Below, piece after piece: positions 59,201-64,000 of a stretch of DNA of 64,000 nucleotides. The notes under the pieces are model-generated. The model was not told the DNA's origin and did no database searches. It worked only from the letters and a program-made list of their open reading frames with translations. The stretch covers positions 9,153,886-9,217,885 of the forward strand of contig NC_045144.1 in the NCBI RefSeq assembly GCF_008831285.2, read 5' to 3'. Source of the stretch: Nymphaea colorata. Its lineage: Eukaryota; Streptophyta; Magnoliopsida; Nymphaeales; Nymphaeaceae. The translations under genes and the position numbers were made by a program. The stretch's first letter is position 1. Every line of letters starts with the position of its first letter.

Positions 59201-59545
59201 CCACGTATAAATCAACCCTTTAATCTTCAATTTCACGGTGAAAATCAACTTTTGATGGTGAAAATGGACGATCGCCCTCCTTGACAGCAGTATCCGAGCA
59301 TGAGAAATGAAGAACAAAGGGGTTTTTTTAAAAAAGAAGTCAAATAAGTAGGTCTCGGGCGGGCTTTTACACCCCGTATCGTACGCTATGGGCCCTGTAT
59401 CGCACGGTACGTGCGATACCCCATGCGATACGAGAACGATACACCCCTATTTACGATACGAGAGGTGTATCGTATCATAATTTCAAAATGATACGGTACG
59501 TACCATACGATACGGGCTCATATCGTACGATATGTACAATACTGG
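56273..59545 (-). mobile_element. hAT transposon (3.3 kb) inserted in solo LTR B
   Basis: Candidate termini are AATGTTGTAAAAAGTGTATCG at the left and, inverted, AGTATTGTACATATCGTACG at the right. They are flanked by TTCCTAGA (56265-56272) and TCCCTAGC (59546-59553), 6 of 8 matching as an 8-bp duplication. Both subterminal regions are packed with GATACG/CGTATC words (56290-56365 and 59378-59535), as expected for transposase-binding repeats. The element carries a decayed hAT transposase on the minus strand. Its removal rejoins the solo LTR. Confidence 0.75.
56690..59024 (-). pseudogene. hAT transposase, decayed
   Basis: Domains on the minus strand in order. An N-terminal BED-type zinc finger (WLKLKCSFCANTFSGGIIRM, KHHLGG, 58890-58990) precedes an acidic linker. 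A DUF659/transposase core runs from about 58460 to 57594 (QAMADAIASIGPRFKMPSYH, ITDNAANYRASGDMLF, LCVTHCVNLMLQDL). The hAT dimerisation region is at 57152-56930 (LGQACSASGCERNWSVFQHI, LEHKRLNDLVFVRYN). A C-terminal acidic exon (DPISLENFEDLEPWIEEE) lies near 56745-56800. The core has a TGA after CSIMSNG and a frameshift near 58140, so it is inactive. The dimerisation domain is well preserved. Confidence 0.88.
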
Positions 59546-60470
59546 TCCCTAGCAACCACCCCAAATGCTTGATCAATCATTAAATGCCAAAGTCTATATG
59601 TTGTCATCACCACCAACACACCTTATTTGCTGGTATAAGCGGAAAGATGCATTCGTCCAACTATCAAATCCAAAACAGTGCTAAAGAGAGTGAGAATGAG
59701 CAAAAGGAAGAGCGAGAGAGAGGTATGACGAGAGAAGAGAGCATTAGGTTGAGAGGGAGAGCCAAGACAGGGAGAGATGGCTCGTCTGAAGGAGGTGCAT
59801 GAGAGAGAGTTTTGCAAGGGAGTTTGGATGAGAATGAGGGAGTGGGTGAGAGAATGACATAGGGTCCAGCTGAGGAGGCACACACGGGAAAGATGGACAG
59901 CGATAGAGAGAAACTAAGAGAGAGACAAAGGGCAAGAATGAGGGCGAGGAAAAAAAAAACAGACGAGAGGAGGAGAGTGTGGGAGACCAAAGGAGTCCAT
60001 GAAAGAGGACTCAGTTGAGGGAGAGCTTAAGAGGGTCAACGAAGCGAGTGAGTAGGTGAAGGAGAGTCCAACAAGAGCGAGCATGAGAGATGGTGAGGCA
60101 AGAGAAAACTGATGGGAGAGAGGCACAGGGCGAGGGAGAACACAAGACAAAAAAGGGGGAAAGCGTCAGGGAGAACAAAGATGAGATAAAGGGCGAGAAT
60201 GAGAGCAGATGGAAGAGACAGAGAGAAATCAGGAGGGAGGATGGCTTACCTTAATGCTGCCACCTTCCACCTACACTGCCTCTGCATCTTCCTCATCAAC
60301 AGCTTCCTCTTCTGCTTCCTATTCCTCTATGCCAAACCCCAAACAGGGAGAGGGGCAGAGAGAGAGAGAGACCCCCAGCGTTGGGCCTCCCTCTTCATGT
60401 GGGTGGTGTTCTGGGTCCAGATCTGGAACCTAATCCAAATGTCTGACGCTCTACAATGTCAAACATTTTA
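59546..60470 (+). mobile_element. Solo LTR B, right part
   Basis: It continues the alignment with LTR A: a purine-rich block (59690-60230) matches the CT-rich block of LTR A on the opposite strand, and CAGCGTTGGGCCTCCCTCTTC (60377 onward) matches GGGCGTTGGGCCCTCTTCAC. It ends AAACATTTTA followed by CATGG (60471-60475), which repeats the CATGG at 53925-53929. The expected terminal CA seems to have collapsed into the duplication. The ORFs in 59584-60486 are purine/CT-rich LTR sequence. Confidence 0.8.
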
Positions 60471-60475
60471 CATGG

Positions 60476-62010
60476 TGCTGCTATAGACATGAGCAAGGCT
60501 AATCGAAAAGAAGCAAACCTCTTTATGTAGAGGCTTGAGAGCTCAACAACCCTCATTTGCTTCTGTAACCCATTGGCAGGGATAGGAGGCCTCACTAGCC
60601 TTCTCTTGTCTCTATCTCTATGAAAGATGGAAGGAGGGTAACAACTCTCCATATGATCCTTCTCAATACAAGAAGGGATGGCCAAATGGACCTCCCCACT
60701 TAGCTTTCTCACATAGAAGAGGTGTGGAGGGCCTGACGGCTTTCCCTCTTTTACTTGTCACCAAAACAACAATAATGGAGTGCTTAATGGACATGTCTGT
60801 TCTTTATACATGAGAAGTAGTGTTCCATTGCCGAAACCAAATGGTGGTGGCTTGGGCCATCAAAGGGAGGGTCAGTGCCCTTCCTTCCCCATTACTCTTT
60901 TGTTTTTTTAACATTGTAGCACCTAATGGTGCATGCATTGCCTTCAATGTGTAGGCACACTACAATGCGTACCCCCAATAGAGAAAAATAAAGAGTCAAG
61001 AGAGACCAACAAACAAAGTAAAAACACAAAGAGAAAGAGAGAAAAAAAGAAGAAACAAATTGTGAATTGGAAGAAAAACTTTAGTTTCATGAAGAAACAA
61101 CATTCGTTCAATAATTCAACTATGAATGGAGACTCTTACAACAAATGTTAAAAACTATTTCCATGAAACTGTACATGCTCATGTTGAACCACTCAACCGA
61201 TGAAGAAAATACAATGTGGAAGTATATCAAATTCCATTGATGAAATGAAGGGGCCTTGTGGATTTTTGAAAGCTTCTACAATGTGTTTAGAAAACCTCTA
61301 AGATGGGAATAGAGGAAACCACAAAAAAATCTCATATTGTTTTGAGGACCACAACTTTATTTATAGGCTTATGTGGGTCAGAATGACAATTTTCCCATCA
61401 TAAACAGGATATGGACCCTCTCTAATTTTCTGTATATATTTGATCAACATCAAGTTAGAAGATACATGCCTAGATATATACGTTCATTTTTTATTGAGCC
61501 TACTTAAATAGATAACATATAGTATACAATCATTAACATATGCATGCCTACCAAATGCATTTGTAACATTCTTATGTGAGCAAGAAAAGAAAAATGGAAA
61601 TGAAAGGAGAGACAAAAGTTTAAAAATGAAGGAGAAAACCAGGATGTATATGCATCAAATCCATCCATCTGCAATAAGGTTTAAATTAAGATAAGGTTGC
61701 CACCTGTTTGCATTGCACAATACTCATGCCTACACATTTGATCTTGTGAGAATTCAGTATATTGATGGACATTCACAACTGGAAGGAGAGCTTTTATGCT
61801 AAGGTGACTTATTAAGGTGAAGTGAGTGGCAACTTAATTCCAAATCTCAATACTAATTTGGAAAAGGATAAAAGTTTGATTAATACAATAGATATTAAGG
61901 TTTATCTCTAGAAAAATAAACCTAAAACAAAAGAAAACTGACTTGCTTACCTAGTCTCTATTTTAAGAGAAGGTAGAAAAAGGAAGTGAAAAGAAGAGAC
62001 ATAATCTTGA
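60476..62010. other. Anonymous DNA right of solo LTR B
   Basis: No gene supported. A 105-codon minus ORF (60395-60712) crosses the LTR boundary and matches nothing I recognise. 60980-61080 is A/G-rich. Confidence 0.45.
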
Positions 62011-63014
62011 CATGGTTTGGAAAAATGCTTCCTATATCCGCTAATTCTCACTATATTTTCTATGATGAGTTTCCTTTCAACTTGTTTCTTGCTTTATATA
62101 GATGGTCACATGCAGATGGCAGGAGAATTACAATATTTGAATTCAAAACGGGTTCTGCTTTACCATATTAGATATAATTGTCATTAAAATTATGGTACTG
62201 CTCGTTGTTTTTGCAGAAACATTTTTCATTGTGCTGATTTCTTTCCATTTGCTTCATGTTTTGAGTATGAGAATTTTGTTGGGCTGTTTTTTAATATTCA
62301 GTAACATATGTTTATTAACTTTATGTCCATTTAGAGGAACTATTGCAATGATGGTAAGATATTTATCAAATTGACAACCACCTGAGTGATGTGATTATTG
62401 CTAACAGCTCTCCTCAATCAAGGGTTTGGAGATTGTTGAAGTCTGACATTCCTTAGGGGCTGATTGGGATGTGCTATTGGAAGAGGCTTCGTAAATAAGC
62501 ATGCAAACTGATATTGAGCGGATACAAACTGTATTTACTAGAGCTCCAAGGGCTACAATTTCTCAAATGAATTGATAGGTCAACTTAATATCTTACGTGT
62601 AGGAATGCAATTAATCAGGCTTTGCAGTGGTCTAAATTGACAAACTATCGCTGGACAAAATGATGGCTTTGGAAGGAACATGCCAGTATCTCTTAAGATG
62701 AACATAACCCAAGTAAGCATGGCACTTACAGTAGCTAAAGATTGACACTTGGCCTCACAAGATGATTGTGCAACTGTCAGTTTTAAAAATACAATTCAGG
62801 CAAAAAATTGCTAGTATACAAACGATGGGTATTATGGTCCTAGTGATCACAAACATATCCAATTTGATAATGCAGGATGATTCAAATATTATACCTGCTT
62901 TGCAATCTGCATGTGACCATTTTATAAATCAATAAACAAGTTGAAAGGAAACTCATCACAAAATATATGATGAATGAGAATTTGTGGATTAGGAATCATT
63001 TTTCCAAACCGCAT
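62011..63014. repeat. Imperfect foldback, ~200-bp arms
   Basis: The left arm, from 62018 (GGTTTGGAAAAATGCTTCC), includes GATGAGTTTCCTTTCAACTT and then GTTTC, GATGGTCACATGCAGATGGC and ACAATATTTGAAT. The right arm carries the inverse: GGTCACATGCAGATT inverted at 62908-62922, AACAAGTTGAAAGGAAACTC at 62935-62954, and TTTTTCCAAACC at 63000-63011. Homology continues inward to about 62220 and 62800. Arms are roughly 80% alike by eye. No coding sequence lies inside, and no clear duplication flanks it. Confidence 0.65.
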
Positions 63015-63047
63015 ATTATTTATTCCTTTGCTTTTTCATGGTACTAT

Positions 63048-64000
63048 AGCTAGGTGATGACTACCTAGAGTGATGCAATGATTATCCCTAACATGAAGTA
63101 GTCATATTCTAACCTCTACTTGAAGATGCCCTTGGATTTTGAGGAAGGGGAAAGGTGAAGCCACCTGCGATCCTTTGGAGGGAAGTGATCCGCACTTTGG
63201 AGATAGAGTTCATGAGACGGAATAACCAGCCGGCCATCTCTTGGATGCCAGCTAGGTTGGAGAAGAGAGGAAGGGTTGGTTGGCAAAGGTGAGAAATCTA
63301 GCCAGCCTAGCAACTTCTTTTGCCTATTGCAATCCGGCCAAGAGAGCGGCCCTTTGGGCATGAACAGCTGAAGAGATTTGAATGGTAGAGGGCATGAATG
63401 GGTGAAGGGATTTGACTGGTAGAAGAAGAACAAAGCAAGAGACGTGGAGAGGTTAAACATGAAACAAAGTAGATAAAGAAGAAAAGGTATGGGATCGAAA
63501 GTGGGCGGTGCACCTTATTTCTCTTGCGAAGTTTCGTTTTAGAGGAGAATGTTAGATTTTCTAGGCCTATCTATTTCTTGGATCATTCAAATAGTGCTAA
63601 AAGGCATATGTATCCTTTGTTTTAACTTCATTTTTCAAGAAATTTGAATCAATGCTAGTTTAAAATGCAAACATAGGCCTTTAAAGTTTAAACACAATTT
63701 ATACATAATTACATCCACAAGATGACATAAAATTGTGCAGAGTACATGCTTCAAACAAAAAAAAAAAAGTTACACTTTACACTCGAGCAAGATGGCCTAT
63801 GACCTCGTAGTTACACTTAGACGGTGGTTTTCCATTTTCATAATCCACTTCCTAGTTCCTTCGCTCCATAGAATTATTTAGGCTTGACGGACCTGAAAAG
63901 AGGTGTTGTTGGTAGGTTGATTTGGTTAAGTGCTCCATGCGTGAAAATTCTCAGAACCAAGAAACGAAGGAGAGGAGCAAATCTAATCCCTGAATCGCTC
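63048..64000. other. Anonymous intergenic DNA
   Basis: Overlapping minus-strand ORFs at 63116-63513 are Ser/Pro/Leu-rich with no recognisable domain and no splice-supported extension. No gene claimed. Confidence 0.4.

Noticed and set aside
59584-60486. ORFs rich in Arg/Glu/Ser right of the hAT element
   Set aside because: Purine-rich sequence of solo LTR B; no domain, and open in multiple frames because of composition.
1-64000. tRNA, rRNA, CRISPR or bacterial-type operons
   Set aside because: No cloverleaf-like B-box (GGTTCGANTCC) in a credible context, no regular spacer-repeat array, and no prokaryotic gene layout.

Overview
This window is plant nuclear DNA, almost certainly from a flowering or other seed plant. 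It is dominated by nested transposable elements, long AT-rich intergenic stretches and microsatellites. I found one credible host gene: a four-exon nuclear gene for a chloroplast (thylakoid-lumen-type) protein, on the minus strand at 36123-39649. There is no bacterial-style gene organisation, no CRISPR array and no rRNA or tRNA gene that I can support. The species cannot be named from the sequence alone.

Layout, left to right. (1) 1-6815: a decayed LINE on the minus strand. A 461-bp MITE (109-569, 3-bp duplication GGC) split its 3' part. A 3.9-kb PIF/Harbinger-like DNA transposon (2358-6288, TAA duplication) split it between endonuclease and reverse transcriptase. (2) 6845-9756 and 31937-32505: two halves of one Ty1/copia pseudogene. 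They are separated by a very large Ty3/gypsy element (9762-31931) with TG...CA ends and a perfect 5-bp duplication AAAGG. That element has about 3.4-kb LTRs, an extra plant-mobile-domain ORF before gag, a gag-protease-G-patch ORF, and a pol ORF with a second (archaeal-type) RNase H and no chromodomain. This is the architecture of the Tat/Ogre lineage. (3) 33000-42900: anonymous DNA, the host gene, a 519-bp tandem duplication carrying MITE-like inverted repeats, an 80-bp perfect palindrome and a GC-rich hAT-like MITE. (4) 43198-60471: two solo LTRs of one family in opposite orientation (43198-46326 minus; 53930-60471 plus). The second is split by a 3.3-kb hAT transposon with a decayed BED-finger transposase. 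Between the solo LTRs lie a complete 427-bp TRIM (47006-47432), a decayed chromovirus-like gypsy element (47433-52400) and a copia gag fragment. (5) 60473-64000: mostly anonymous DNA with a roughly 1-kb imperfect foldback at 62011-63014.

Main caution: an exactly 100-base N run (15955-16054) sits inside the large gypsy element. The 6.16 kb before it (9792-15954) is repeated almost perfectly after it (16055-22211). The second LTR shares 5'-LTR-specific bases and not 3'-LTR ones, and its first kilobase is rich in single-base indels. The simplest reading is that two overlapping contigs were scaffolded without being merged. The real element would then be about 15.9 kb, with one 5' LTR, one ORF1 and one gag.

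Most unusual biology seen: six short hairpins with covarying stems in the 3' UTR of the Ogre-like element; a possible shared-donor splicing layout in which ORF1 and pol each follow an acceptor-like site; exon-like sequence flanked by splice sites inside the Harbinger-like element; and several insertions whose target-site duplications allow the order of events to be read.
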